From 67-14 sp020438345 (GTDB lineage Bacteria; Actinomycetota; Thermoleophilia; Solirubrobacterales; 70-9), in NCBI GenBank assembly GCA_937872475.1, contig CALMSY010000022.1, positions 121,111 to 185,110 of the forward strand: a stretch of DNA of 64,000 nucleotides, in the 5' to 3' direction. The notes below the pieces were generated by a model that was not told the DNA's origin, searched no databases, and saw only the letters and a program-made list of their open reading frames with translations. Positions 1 to 10,172 of the stretch are shown here, in pieces. Position 1 is the stretch's first letter, and each line of letters begins with the position of its first letter. The position numbers and the translations under genes are program-made.

Positions 1-209
1 GCATGACCCTGGGCGAAGTCGCGATGCTGAGTGGCGGCGAGCGAATCGGAACCTCGGTGGCTGACACCCGGGTTGCGGCCTATGTGCTCGAGTCCGGTGA
101 CCTCGAGGTGCTTCGCTCGACCGACCCGTCACTGGTGGCGATTCTCTTCGAGAACCTGATCAAGATGATGGCGGTCCGGGTCAGCAACCTCCGCGACAAC
201 ATTCACTGA
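1..209 (+). CDS. C-terminal fragment of a cyclic-nucleotide-binding-domain protein (5' end outside window)
   Basis: The first 68 visible residues read as the end of a Crp-type cyclic-nucleotide-binding beta-roll. There is a phosphate-binding-cassette-like LGEVAMLSGG segment, then the last beta strands, then an amphipathic helix with FENLIKMMAVRVSNLR. In actinobacteria such domains often close glutaminase-STAS proteins or SulP-type permeases, or stand in regulators; the fragment cannot tell these apart. No helix-turn-helix follows, which argues against a Crp/Fnr transcription factor. The reading frame is open at the left window edge, so the true start lies upstream and the ATG at position 3 is internal. 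It converges on ychF. Confidence 0.7.
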   Translation, partial: MTLGEVAMLSGGERIGTSVADTRVAAYVLESGDLEVLRSTDPSLVAILFENLIKMMAVRVSNLRDNIH

Positions 210-263
210 CCAGGCACAGGGACCTGCCGATTTCCCGGCCGGAATCCGAAGTCCTGTGACGGG

Positions 264-1340
<1,077 letters not shown>

Positions 1341-1411
1341 CGCAGGACAGATTAGGGATAGACCGGACCGATTGACGGCTGGACCGCATCGAATGCCGGC
1401 AGCGGTGGTTT

Positions 1412-1432
1412 ATATTGACGTCTAGTCAATAT
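1412..1432. promoter_or_regulatory. palindromic operator candidate upstream of the DUF6351 gene
   Basis: A perfect inverted repeat has arms ATATTGAC (1412-1419) and GTCAATAT (1425-1432) around the 5-nt centre GTCTA. It lies in the divergent ychF/DUF6351 gap, directly before the AGGAGG ribosome binding site of the latter. Its TTGAC/GTCAA half-sites recur at 31,330-31,343 ahead of an MBL-fold gene. The size and symmetry suit a dimeric TetR-type repressor, but which protein binds is not known. Confidence 0.55.
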
Positions 1433-1447
1433 CGAGGAGGCCTTCTG

Positions 1448-4219
1448 ATGCATTCGATGAAACGCCTGACCACGCTGGTCGTTCTTGCCGCCAGCCTGCT
1501 GACCGCCACTTTCGCGGGCAGCATCTCTCCGGCCGCCGCCTCAGACGCTCCCGGACTCCTCGACCAGCTCACCGTCCGCACGATTTCATCCCGTCCGGAA
1601 ATGGTCAGCGGAAACGATGCTCTCGTCCAGGTTCTTGTGCCGAGAGACGCCAGTCCCTCCGGACTGAAGATTTTTTCCGACGGCGCCGACATCACCGCGA
1701 GCTTCAACGCGACCGGCGGCAACGAACACATCCGGCAAGGGAAAGTGCCTACAGGGGCTGAGGGTTCCATCATTCGAGTGACTCTCCCCGGCTTCAACGA
1801 CCAGCAGCTGATTCTCGTCAACCATCCACTGTCCGGACCGATCCTTTCGGGCCGTCACCTGAATCCGTTGCTCTGCAACACGGCAACCGCCGGACTCGGT
1901 GCACCCCAGGAGGCTGACTGCACCGGCAACACCGTCGTCACCTATCACTACCGCACCACCTCGAACAGCTGGCAAACCCTGGCTGACCCGACCGGCCCGG
2001 TGCCCCCTGACATCGCGACAACGACCACCAACAACGGCACCGTCGTGCCCTACGCCGTCGCGACCGAACGCGGCACCCTGAACCGGTCGATCTATGCCTT
2101 CTCGGTCCTGATCGATATCGGACCCGGAAGCAACCCGAACGTCGCCGGTTCGGGGTTCAACGGCACAGCGATATTCAGTTTCGGCGGCGGCTGCAACAAC
2201 ACCTACTTCCAGGGCAACAGCGGAGCCGGGAATCCAAACTCGAATGTCTCAAGCGGCTTTGCCTACATGCAATCGAGCCTCAACGCGTTCGGGCAGCGCT
2301 GCTCGGACGCTTTCTCGGCAGAAACCGTCTCGATGATCAAAGAGCGTTTCATCGAAAACTGGGGACCGATCGACAAAACGATCGGTACCGGCGGTTCGGG
2401 CGGCTCGATGGCGCAGCAGATGATCAACAACAACTATCCGGGCCTGCTTGACGCTTCGAATTTGTCCAATTCGTTCCTGGACTACGCCTACGCGGCAAAC
2501 AACCTCATGGATTGCATGACCGTTGGAAATTACGTCGACACGGCTGGCTGGAGCAATGACGAAAAGCAGGCTGTTCTGGGTGGAGGAGTCCTCCAGACAT
2601 GTTCGACCACCGTTGCCTCATTCTCGGGGGGCTTCTGGGCCCCGGATGACTGCCCGCCTTCGGTCCCTCCGGGAGACGTTTATGACCCTCTGACGAATCC
2701 ACTCGGGCTCAGATGCACCACCTGGGATGCGAACTCGAATCTCTGGGGCAAGTTGCCGGACGGCAAAGCTCGCCAGGTCGCTGACAACGTCGGGGTGCAA
2801 TACGGCCTCAGGGCTTTGCTTGACGGTCAGATCACTTCCGCACAGTTCCTCGGCCTGAACGCAGGTGCGGGAGGCCTCGACCAGGACGGCAACCCGATTC
2901 CGGAGCGCCGCGTTGCTGACCCCCAGGCGCTGCGCACCGCGTACCAGTACGGGCAACTAAATGAAGGTGGCGCTGGCTACTCATCCATCCCCGCGATCGA
3001 CAACCGGCAGTACTGGATCGAGACGGTCCCGAACGGCCACCAGATCATTCACGCGATCTCGATGCAGGAGCGAATGGAAAAGTCGGCAGGCGGACCTGTG
3101 CCTCATGTGATCTTCACCAGTCCGAGCGGGCCGGACACCAACAACGGTCCCGCTTCGATCCCGAATGCCCGGGTCTGGGGAATTCTCGATAAGTGGGTAG
3201 ATGCGATCCAGGCTGACCGGTCTGACATCGACCCCCGAATCAAGGCACTCAACAACGCACCGGCGGAAGCAACCGACCGCTGTTTCGATGGGGGCGGCAA
3301 CGTGATCGCGATCGAAAAGCAGACCATCAATAGCGGCACCTGCGGTTCGCTCTACCCGAGCCATCTGGCTCCGCGGATGATCGCCGGTGGCCCGGTCGCC
3401 AATGACATTCTCAAATGTCAGCTAAAGCCGATTGATCCAGCCGACTATCAGGGCCAACTGAGCGCCGGCCAGCTGGCAACGCTGGCCGGTATTTTCCCCA
3501 GCGGTGTCTGCGACTGGAATGTTCCCGGGGTAGAGCAGACGGTCCAGACCCGAACCTGGCAGGCGTGGCCTACGGGAAACGCGGATTCGACCGCACCTGA
3601 AACAGCGGTCTCCTCTGGTCCGGCACCGGTCAATGCTCCTTCGACGGTCGATTTCGAGTTCTCCTCGAGCCAGACCGGCTCCTCATTCGAGTGCCGGCTT
3701 GGCAGGTCGGAAACCTTCAGGCCATGTGTGAGCCCGGAGCGGTACCGGGGTCTCGCCGACGGTGCCTACACATTCGAAGTCCGGGCCAGGGATGGTGCCG
3801 GCAACGCCGATCCGACTCCGGCTTCGGTGGACTTCCGGGTAGGGCCGGAACCGGTGGTGAACGTGCGCCGTAACAGCCGGGTCCTTTTGAGGGGCCGAAC
3901 GATGCCCCGACTTCGTCGGGCAAGGAAGCAGGCTGTCCCGGTCCGCTGCTACACCACGAATATGGACTGGTGCCGTGGCCGGGTGACCCTCCGGGTCCGT
4001 GGCCGGGCACTTGGCCTTCGTCACAACCGCAGGGTGAACATCGGAAGCCGCACGTACACCCTGAAGCGTGGTCAGCGTACCGTCCGGGTCCGGATCGGCA
4101 ACCGGGCACGGAGAATCGTCCGCAATCGCAGTCGGCTCAAAGTCCGGGTGATCACCACCTCGCGGCAGGGCAACGGCACATTCCGCACCGCCAACGCCGG
4201 CCGTCGTCTGCGTCGCTGA
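1448..4219 (+). CDS. secreted DUF6351 family protein, alpha/beta-hydrolase-like, with basic C-terminal Ig-like tail
   Basis: 923 residues. I chose ATG 1448 because GAGGAGG lies 7 nt upstream; it opens a signal peptide (MKRL, hydrophobic stretch, cleavage near PAAAS). The mature protein opens with the DUF6351 hallmark SSRPEMVSGNDALV. At about residue 315-330 it carries TGGSGGSMAQ, a nucleophile-elbow-like G-x-S-x-G, so an esterase or depolymerase fold is likely but no substrate is implied. Many paired cysteines fit an extracellular protein. The last 250 residues form an Ig-like domain (ending DFRVG) and then an extremely Arg-rich beta domain. A palindrome overlaps its promoter region. Confidence 0.8.
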   Translation: MHSMKRLTTLVVLAASLLTATFAGSISPAAASDAPGLLDQLTVRTISSRPEMVSGNDALVQVLVPRDASPSGLKIFSDGADITASFNATGGNEHIRQGKVPTGAEGSIIRVTLPGFNDQQLILVNHPLSGPILSGRHLNPLLCNTATAGLGAPQEADCTGNTVVTYHYRTTSNSWQTLADPTGPVPPDIATTTTNNGTVVPYAVATERGTLNRSIYAFSVLIDIGPGSNPNVAGSGFNGTAIFSFGGGCNNTYFQGNSGAGNPNSNVSSGFAYMQSSLNAFGQRCSDAFSAETVSMIKERFIENWGPIDKTIGTGGSGGSMAQQMINNNYPGLLDASNLSNSFLDYAYAANNLMDCMTVGNYVDTAGWSNDEKQAVLGGGVLQTCSTTVASFSGGFWAPDDCPPSVPPGDVYDPLTNPLGLRCTTWDANSNLWGKLPDGKARQVADNVGVQYGLRALLDGQITSAQFLGLNAGAGGLDQDGNPIPERRVADPQALRTAYQYGQLNEGGAGYSSIPAIDNRQYWIETVPNGHQIIHAISMQERMEKSAGGPVPHVIFTSPSGPDTNNGPASIPNARVWGILDKWVDAIQADRSDIDPRIKALNNAPAEATDRCFDGGGNVIAIEKQTINSGTCGSLYPSHLAPRMIAGGPVANDILKCQLKPIDPADYQGQLSAGQLATLAGIFPSGVCDWNVPGVEQTVQTRTWQAWPTGNADSTAPETAVSSGPAPVNAPSTVDFEFSSSQTGSSFECRLGRSETFRPCVSPERYRGLADGAYTFEVRARDGAGNADPTPASVDFRVGPEPVVNVRRNSRVLLRGRTMPRLRRARKQAVPVRCYTTNMDWCRGRVTLRVRGRALGLRHNRRVNIGSRTYTLKRGQRTVRVRIGNRARRIVRNRSRLKVRVITTSRQGNGTFRTANAGRRLRR

Positions 4220-4410
4220 TCGAGCAGGGCAGGCCCCTGGTTCCGGTCCTGAAAAGCACTTCCGGGGCGGAACCGAAACTCGCCGCTTTTTATCGGGTTA
4301 TCTAAACGGTTGGCTTGCTTCGCGTGAGACAGCCGGTTCCGAAAGCGGGAGGGACCACAAGCAGGGAGGCGCCGGGTCCGACCGGGGGATCGGACCCAGG
4401 CGCGTCCTGT

Positions 4411-4758
4411 TCAGTCGCGAACTTCTCCGCCGAGTTCAGGAGTTTCAGGGTCACTGGCGCTCTCCAGTACCCCGAGCAGTTCGGTGACCCGACAGACAAG
4501 AAGCCGCTCCTCCTCGACTTCGACCCAGTTTCCTGCCGTGGCCGGAAAGACGACGTGGTCGCCAGGCCTCACCGGCATCCGGACCCCGGCAGCCTCCCAC
4601 CAGTCGATGCCCTGACCAACCGCCAGCACGATGCCGTGCTGAGGTGGAGGTTCAGATGTGCCAGGCGGCACAACCAGACCTGAACTGCGCATGCGGTCCG
4701 GTTCGAGTTCCTTGATTACAACCCGGTCGAAAAGAGGCCTGAGGTGGTGCTGAGCCAT
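4411..4758 (-). CDS. GroES-like co-chaperonin protein
   Basis: 115 residues showing the Cpn10 pattern: LRPLFDRVVIKELEPD at the N-terminus, GLVVPPGTSE at the mobile-loop region, then GIVLAVGQG and PVRPGDHVVFP. This resembles GroES, but the mobile loop is short and the C-terminus carries an unusual acidic tail (about 20 residues after the last strand). It is therefore probably a paralogue rather than the main GroES. No groEL adjoins it. It is transcribed away from the GNAT gene. A stem-loop with arms GGGTCCGA and TCGGACCC lies just past its stop (4374-4397) and may end transcription, although no T-run follows. Confidence 0.8.
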   Translation of the reverse strand: MAQHHLRPLFDRVVIKELEPDRMRSSGLVVPPGTSEPPPQHGIVLAVGQGIDWWEAAGVRMPVRPGDHVVFPATAGNWVEVEEERLLVCRVTELLGVLESASDPETPELGGEVRD

Positions 4759-4964
4759 GCCACAAGCCTATGTGGTTCCTTCGCGGGGGAGCGGTCAGGA
4801 AATGCTGCTTGCGTGAACGCAACATCCAACTCCCGGCTGGGTTCAAGGGCTACTCTGCGTCCGACATGGAGGACAACTTGAATCCCTGGGAGCTTCCGGA
4901 TGATGTCCCGGACTAACGGCCCGACCCCGATGATCTCGACTCGACCCGGATCTCCCTCAGGCCA

Positions 4965-5438
4965 TTGGTCGAAGATCATGTCAATGAACTTCGCCGGATT
5001 CACGGACGACGCGAAATCGTGCGCTGGTGGGATGAGCCCGCCTCCAACTTTCCCTGGGATGAGCCGGAATCGACCCGACTCACGATCTTCGTTGACGGGC
5101 AGATCGCGGGACTGATCCAGTACCACGAAGAATCGGAGCCCAAGTACCGTCACGCCGGGATCGACCTCTTCGTCGATCCCGCACTCCACAACCGCGGAAT
5201 CGGTACCGAGGCCGTGCGCCGGGTGGCCCGCCACCTGTTCGAGGATCGAGGCCACCACCGAGTGGAAATTGATCCTGCGGCAAACAACTTCGCGGCGATC
5301 CGGGTCTACGAGAAGGTCGGCTTCAAACCGGTCGGTCTCCTGCGCCGCGCGGAACGGGACCCGGATGGCAGGGGCTGGCATGACGCACTGATGATGGACA
5401 TGCTCTCGACCGAACTGACCTCCGGCGGCAGCGACTGA
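4965..5438 (+). CDS. GNAT family N-acetyltransferase (AAC(6')-like), start uncertain
   Basis: 157 residues from TTG 4965. The acetyl-CoA-binding motif is VDPALHNRGIGTEAVRR, followed by the beta6/alpha4 pattern ANNFAAIRVYEKVGFKPVG, typical of the aminoglycoside 6'-acetyltransferase-like GNAT branch. The substrate is unknown. The TTG start has no good ribosome site and cuts off the first beta strand. The same frame is open upstream and encodes TRISLRPL, the expected first strand, back to a TAA at 4914-4916. Before that TAA, ATG 4866 begins 16 further in-frame codons. The gene may thus carry a nonsense codon (see findings). Confidence 0.75.
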   Translation: MVEDHVNELRRIHGRREIVRWWDEPASNFPWDEPESTRLTIFVDGQIAGLIQYHEESEPKYRHAGIDLFVDPALHNRGIGTEAVRRVARHLFEDRGHHRVEIDPAANNFAAIRVYEKVGFKPVGLLRRAERDPDGRGWHDALMMDMLSTELTSGGSD

Positions 5439-5457
5439 GCGTACGGGTCGGACCCCG

Positions 5458-8400
5458 TCAGCGCTTGACGATCCGGAACTTGCGGATCACCTTCCCGGAC
5501 CGGCCAATGTCCCGGGCCGCCATCAGCACTGCCTGGTAGCGACCCGGTGTCAGGGCCCGATTGCCGATCCTGCCCGAGAACGGGATCACGGTACGGCCGA
5601 CCTTCAGATCCCTGCGGATGATATTGCCGCGGGTTTTGTACTTCGTGCAGGCCTTCCGCTTGCGGTTGCGCGGCTTTTGCCGGATGCACTTACCGTTGAC
5701 CTTCCGTCCGACCGTCCGGCGCTGGATCGTGATGATCACGGTAGAGACCACATTCAAATTCAAGCCGATCTTCGTGCCGCGGGGAATTCTTTTCTTCTTT
5801 CCTTTCCGGGCGGCTACCGCGGTCGGTTTCGGTGAGACCCTGAACTTCGATGGCTTCAAGGTGACTCCGGTCAGCTTCGGCACGACAAGCAGGCCCCCTC
5901 CCGGATGCTGGATCGGAACCGCCTGGCGCGGGTTGAGACAACTACCGCTCCGTACGAACATGTAGTCCGTGTTGATGTCACCGATATCCCCATTCGAACC
6001 GTTGTGGCCCCGGGCCTTGAACATGACGCAGTTGCCGTCGTCGCTCACAACAGGGCTGCGCGAGTAGCCGTTCGCGTCGACCGTGAGGCCGAACTTCGGC
6101 GGGCCGCTGATCGTGGCGTTGGTCATATCCAGAACCACGACACTGCTGGAGCCCCAGCCGCTGATATCCGGTCTGATGTTGTCGGCGGTGGTCCGGAATG
6201 CAATGACGTTGCCGTCCCGACTGAGAGAAGGATCTCTGGAACTGGTGATCCCGGGCTGGCCATCGGCTGATTTACTGGCCAGCTGGTTTATGCCATCGGT
6301 CAGGTTACGGACCACGATTTGTGCGTACCCGGCCGGCCACATCCCTGAATCTGGCACTGCGGCCTGGTCTTCGGCTTCGAAGGCCACTCTGGTCCCGTCA
6401 CCGTTGATTGTCGGATCGTAAGTGGAATCGGAAAGGTTCGTGCCGGATGGCCCGGGCCTTCGTGAAAGCAGGGACGTTTCATTGCTTCCCAGGTCACGCA
6501 GATAGATGCTTGAGGAGTTGGTCGGGTCGTCGGGGCTCAGGTTGTTGGCGTACGAATAGAAGACAACTTTGGATCCCGTGAAATCAAGCTGGGGTCCGCC
6601 TGAGGCGAAGTTCGCGCTCGTGCCCGCCGGGCCGCTTTGGCGCGACGCGTAATAGGTCTCGCTGGTTGTCAGGTTGCGTACGTAGATGGAGTCGGTGCCG
6701 CCCGGGCCTCCAAGGTTGGACGAATCGGAAACGAAGGCGATTCTGTTGCCGTCCCCGCTGATCACCGGATCACGGGAACCGTCGTCGCCGACCGTGCCGG
6801 CCACCCCGCTTTGGCGGGAAACCAGAGTGGTTGTGCCAGCGGACATGTTGCGGATAAAAACATCCTGGCGGGAGTTGGTGTCAGCCGGGTCGGAGATCCC
6901 ACCTGAAGTGAAGGCGACGAGGTTGCCGTCAGCGCTGATCGTCCCGTCACTGGAGCTTTCGGAAGGAGGTCCGTCGGTCCCGTTTGCCCGGGAGACAAGT
7001 TGCACTTCTCCGCTTTGGAGGTCCCGCCTGTAGACCTGACTCCGGTGGTTGCCGTCCCAGCCGGGCAGCAGACTAGAGGAACCGCTGAAAACCACAAAGC
7101 GACCGTCACTGCTCATCCTTCGTGACTGATTTTCATCGTAGCTGTTAACCGCTGCCGCAAAAATCCTCTGGTTTCCTGCGGGTCTTGAGACGAATCTGAT
7201 CTCGCCGGCCGGCAGGCTGCGGATGAAAACCCCCGGTATAACCGGGTCACTGTCGACCGTGGCGCCGCCTTCCTCGGCCCAGGACACCGTGCTGCCGTCA
7301 CCCGAAATTTCCGCGTAGACCGCGTATGAATTTCTGGCGGAGATCATCGACGTGGTCGAGCCAGGACGGTCCCGCAGATACGAACCGTAGTAGTCGAGAG
7401 CAGGGCCGAGGTTCCCCGCGTCGGAGGAGAATGTGACCCTGGTTCCGTCATCACTGATGCTTGGCGTGTGGGCGCGGCTGTCGGCATTGGCTCCTGCCAG
7501 ACCGGTTGCCCTGCTGATCAACTCGGATGCGTTCGTCGGGTAGTCCCTGAGATAGACGCTGGAACTGGTATCGGTATCGGTTACTACGTTGTCCCTGAGG
7601 TTGGTCGCGTAGCTGTCATAGGCGACAGTTACGTCATTCAGGATCGCCGGCGAACCCGCGATCACCGGCTCAGAGCTACCCCCGTTGCCGCTGGTTGCGA
7701 GGAGGTTGTATCTGGAGCTGACCAGATGGGTTGTGTCTGAACCGACGTTTCGCACCCAGACGTCACTGGCGAAAGGGCCATTGCCATCCATGAACCCGGC
7801 CGCCAGGTTGGTGGCACTGGACGAAAAGGCGACCCAGCCGCCGTTTCCGCTGATCGAAGGTTCCAGCGAATCAGCGTTGCCGGCGTTGAGCGTCCCGCTG
7901 ATCGCAGAAACGATTTCGGCCGTCCCGTCGGAAACGGTCATCCGGTAGACGTCGGAAACGGAGTTGAGGTCCCCCGCCGCCAAGGAGAGATCTGTGCTGA
8001 AAGCGACGTAGGCTCCATCCCCTGAAATGTCCACCTGGCTGAAATCGTCTGCGGTGCCGGGAGTCAACTGTGTGGTTGTCGAAGTCTGGATGTTCCTCAG
8101 GTAAATGTCGGCGAAGTTGTCGGAGTCCGCAGGGTCAAGCCGCGCGCTTGTTACGAAGGCGACAAGATTCCCGTTGGAACTAGCGGAATAGCTCTCGATG
8201 TACTTGTCCGATGCGATCCCTTCGGGTCCGTCCGCCCGGCCGACCAGCACGACATCCCCGGTCTGGTTATCCCTCCTGTACAGCCCGGTGACGTCGGGGT
8301 TGTTGCCCGGCGCCAGATTGTCTGAATCCGAGACAAAGAAGACATATCGGGCGTCTGAGCTCAGCGGGGAAACCGAGTATCCGGGGCCCATCTGACCGGA

Positions 8401-8571
8401 AAAGCTTCCGGCCAGAGCGTCGTCCGGCAAATCCAGGTAGCTGACGGGGAATGTGTCACCCGGACTGGCAGAACCGGCATTTGCGACGGTCACCGGCCCC
8501 AAGCCGGCAGCGACCACGACCGCGACCGAAACGGCAAGCATGTACCTGGCTCTGTTCGAAATGTTCCCCAC
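5458..8571 (-). CDS. secreted TolB/PD40-type beta-propeller protein
   Basis: 1,037 residues from GTG 8571, chosen because AAGGA lies 5 nt upstream and a clean signal peptide follows (cleavage near VANAGSA); a TTG at 8613 in frame is the alternative. The body is a long series of about 45-50-residue repeats of the type SGDGxxVAFxSxAxNL...DxxxxVYxRDL, the TolB/WD40-like PD40 pattern, enough for more than one propeller. The C-terminal 130 residues form a basic beta domain (GVTLKPSKFRVSPK through GRYQAVLMAARD to FRIVKR) that I associate with Thermoleophilia surface proteins. The function is probably extracellular binding or scaffolding; no catalytic motif is visible. Confidence 0.85.
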   Translation of the reverse strand: MGNISNRARYMLAVSVAVVVAAGLGPVTVANAGSASPGDTFPVSYLDLPDDALAGSFSGQMGPGYSVSPLSSDARYVFFVSDSDNLAPGNNPDVTGLYRRDNQTGDVVLVGRADGPEGIASDKYIESYSASSNGNLVAFVTSARLDPADSDNFADIYLRNIQTSTTTQLTPGTADDFSQVDISGDGAYVAFSTDLSLAAGDLNSVSDVYRMTVSDGTAEIVSAISGTLNAGNADSLEPSISGNGGWVAFSSSATNLAAGFMDGNGPFASDVWVRNVGSDTTHLVSSRYNLLATSGNGGSSEPVIAGSPAILNDVTVAYDSYATNLRDNVVTDTDTSSSVYLRDYPTNASELISRATGLAGANADSRAHTPSISDDGTRVTFSSDAGNLGPALDYYGSYLRDRPGSTTSMISARNSYAVYAEISGDGSTVSWAEEGGATVDSDPVIPGVFIRSLPAGEIRFVSRPAGNQRIFAAAVNSYDENQSRRMSSDGRFVVFSGSSSLLPGWDGNHRSQVYRRDLQSGEVQLVSRANGTDGPPSESSSDGTISADGNLVAFTSGGISDPADTNSRQDVFIRNMSAGTTTLVSRQSGVAGTVGDDGSRDPVISGDGNRIAFVSDSSNLGGPGGTDSIYVRNLTTSETYYASRQSGPAGTSANFASGGPQLDFTGSKVVFYSYANNLSPDDPTNSSSIYLRDLGSNETSLLSRRPGPSGTNLSDSTYDPTINGDGTRVAFEAEDQAAVPDSGMWPAGYAQIVVRNLTDGINQLASKSADGQPGITSSRDPSLSRDGNVIAFRTTADNIRPDISGWGSSSVVVLDMTNATISGPPKFGLTVDANGYSRSPVVSDDGNCVMFKARGHNGSNGDIGDINTDYMFVRSGSCLNPRQAVPIQHPGGGLLVVPKLTGVTLKPSKFRVSPKPTAVAARKGKKKRIPRGTKIGLNLNVVSTVIITIQRRTVGRKVNGKCIRQKPRNRKRKACTKYKTRGNIIRRDLKVGRTVIPFSGRIGNRALTPGRYQAVLMAARDIGRSGKVIRKFRIVKR

Positions 8572-8829
8572 TACATTCCTTTCCCGCGTTGATCTGTGAC
8601 CCACTTGATTCAAAATGACTCTATCGCCACAAAGAAAGTTGCCAAGACAAAAGCCCGAAGTTGAATTGACCCATGAGAATCCGGGTTCCTCTAGCCCGTG
8701 GCCGGAACTTCCCCTCTATCCGAACCTTCTCGGCTACCTGGGCCGTGAAGGTGAATTCCGTTTCATTTCCAGGCAGAGTTTTCGCAAAGTCGGGATTGCG
8801 TAAACATGGGGAGGACAAGGTAGCCGGAA

Positions 8830-9663
8830 ATGCGCAGATTCAGAAAAGCCCCCAAGAAAGAAGCCCCCGAAACATCTCCCGAAGACACTCGGGAGATGTT
8901 CACCGCCGGCGAGGCACTGCCCGCGAATTCCGGTGAGAGCCAGGAAAGCGAGCCGGCTACCGACGAAACCCGGGAATACGAAACCGTCACCCTGGCCCGG
9001 GAGGACGGACCCGAGGGAGTTGAAAGTGCTGGCCGGGAGGAAGCAGACAGGGATGAAGGGGACGAAGGGGAAGACGCAGAAGAGGGCTGGGACGAAGGCG
9101 AGAACGAGACCTGGGATGACGACGAGGATGAAGAGTGGGTCGAGTTCGAGGATGACACCGACCTTGAGGATGACCCGGGTAAAGACGACGGCCCGGAGCC
9201 GGAGAGTGACGCCGGGAGTGACGTCAGCAAAGACGGGGATCTCCTTGCCGGTCTGAAGTCCTGGTTCAGCCGACTGTGGAAGCGTTCCGTTTTGTTCTGG
9301 TCTGGCCTGCTGAAGCGAGTCGGCGAGACGAAGCTTCCCCGCCACGAGATCGACGGCCAGAAGGTGCTGGCGGGGGCAGGCATAGCTGCGGTCGCTCTCC
9401 TGATCGCGGCCGGCGGCTATCTCCTTGGCAAGGGATCTGGTGACAACCTCGACACCGCCAGGCTGGAGGGCGAATTCGCCGGACGAAAGGCCGGAGCCGT
9501 GGCGGGCGCGACGAAGGGTTACGCAGCCGGATTCAAGAAGGGCCGCGACCTCGCCTTCGAAAGGTCGTATTCAACCTCATACCGGCGCAACTACCGGCGG
9601 GCCTACGAGAACGCGGGAATGGACCCGCCCAAGGCCGCCTCCATCGAAGTTCCGGAGCCATGA
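8830..9663 (+). CDS. single-pass membrane protein with acidic N-terminal domain and glycine-every-fourth-residue helix (member 1 of 3)
   Basis: 277 residues, no family recognised. A basic start is followed by about 115 residues extremely rich in Glu/Asp (likely disordered, cytoplasmic), then a linker with FSRLWKRSVLFWSGLLKRV, one transmembrane segment (VLAGAGIAAVALLIAAGGYLLG, about residues 178-199) and a helix in which glycine recurs every four residues six times (GRKAGAVAGATKGYAAG onward). It ends in Tyr/Arg-rich YSTSYRRNYRRAY. Its stop overlaps the next start by ATGA. The three genes share the order transmembrane segment, then glycine-repeat helix, and so look like diverged duplicates that probably assemble together. 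Confidence 0.75.
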   Translation: MRRFRKAPKKEAPETSPEDTREMFTAGEALPANSGESQESEPATDETREYETVTLAREDGPEGVESAGREEADRDEGDEGEDAEEGWDEGENETWDDDEDEEWVEFEDDTDLEDDPGKDDGPEPESDAGSDVSKDGDLLAGLKSWFSRLWKRSVLFWSGLLKRVGETKLPRHEIDGQKVLAGAGIAAVALLIAAGGYLLGKGSGDNLDTARLEGEFAGRKAGAVAGATKGYAAGFKKGRDLAFERSYSTSYRRNYRRAYENAGMDPPKAASIEVPEP

Positions 9664-10172
9664 GTCCGGGCCGGTTGACTCCCTGGCTGATCGCCGGGGT
9701 CATGCTCGTCCTGATCGCCGGCCTTACCGGTTGGGCTTTCGGAGCGGGCGCCGCGAACGGCAAGAGTGATGCCGAAACCGCCCGCGAAAATGGCTACGAG
9801 GAAGGCTACGAGCTGGTCTTCACCGGGATCCGCCGGGTCACCGCCAAGCGTGGGTTCAAGGCCGGGGTGAAGCGGGGCAGGGTGTCGGGCGCCAAGACCG
9901 GGGCCCGGGAAGGCGCCGGCATCGGTGCCGGCAACGCTGCTATCGAGCAGGCTGTTGAATCCGAGAAGGCGGCCGATGCGGCAGCTTCAGCCGCGGAATC
10001 GGAGATCGCCGCTCGACAGGCGAATTGCGGGGTCGTCCCCGCCGCTCCTTCCTGGTGTCCGACCAGCGACGAACTCTCCAGCTACCGGGCCGCGGTCAAG
10101 GCCGCCGAACAGGCCGCAGAGAAGGCCGAGAAGGAAAAGGAGAAGAAAGAGGCCGGGGATGACCGACCCTGA
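9660..10172 (+). CDS. single-pass membrane protein with glycine-every-fourth-residue helix (member 2 of 3)
   Basis: 170 residues, unknown family. The transmembrane segment starts almost at once (PWLIAGVMLVLIAGLTGWAF). Then comes a loop with GYEEGYELVF and a run with glycine at every fourth position seven times (about residues 62-86), followed by an Ala/Glu-rich coiled coil. Two cysteines flank a Pro-rich turn (NCGVVPAAPSWC), which suggests a disulphide if this side is outside the cell. A second charged coiled coil ends the protein. It overlaps both neighbours (4 nt upstream, 14 nt downstream), which implies translational coupling. Confidence 0.75.
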   Translation: MSPGRLTPWLIAGVMLVLIAGLTGWAFGAGAANGKSDAETARENGYEEGYELVFTGIRRVTAKRGFKAGVKRGRVSGAKTGAREGAGIGAGNAAIEQAVESEKAADAAASAAESEIAARQANCGVVPAAPSWCPTSDELSSYRAAVKAAEQAAEKAEKEKEKKEAGDDRP

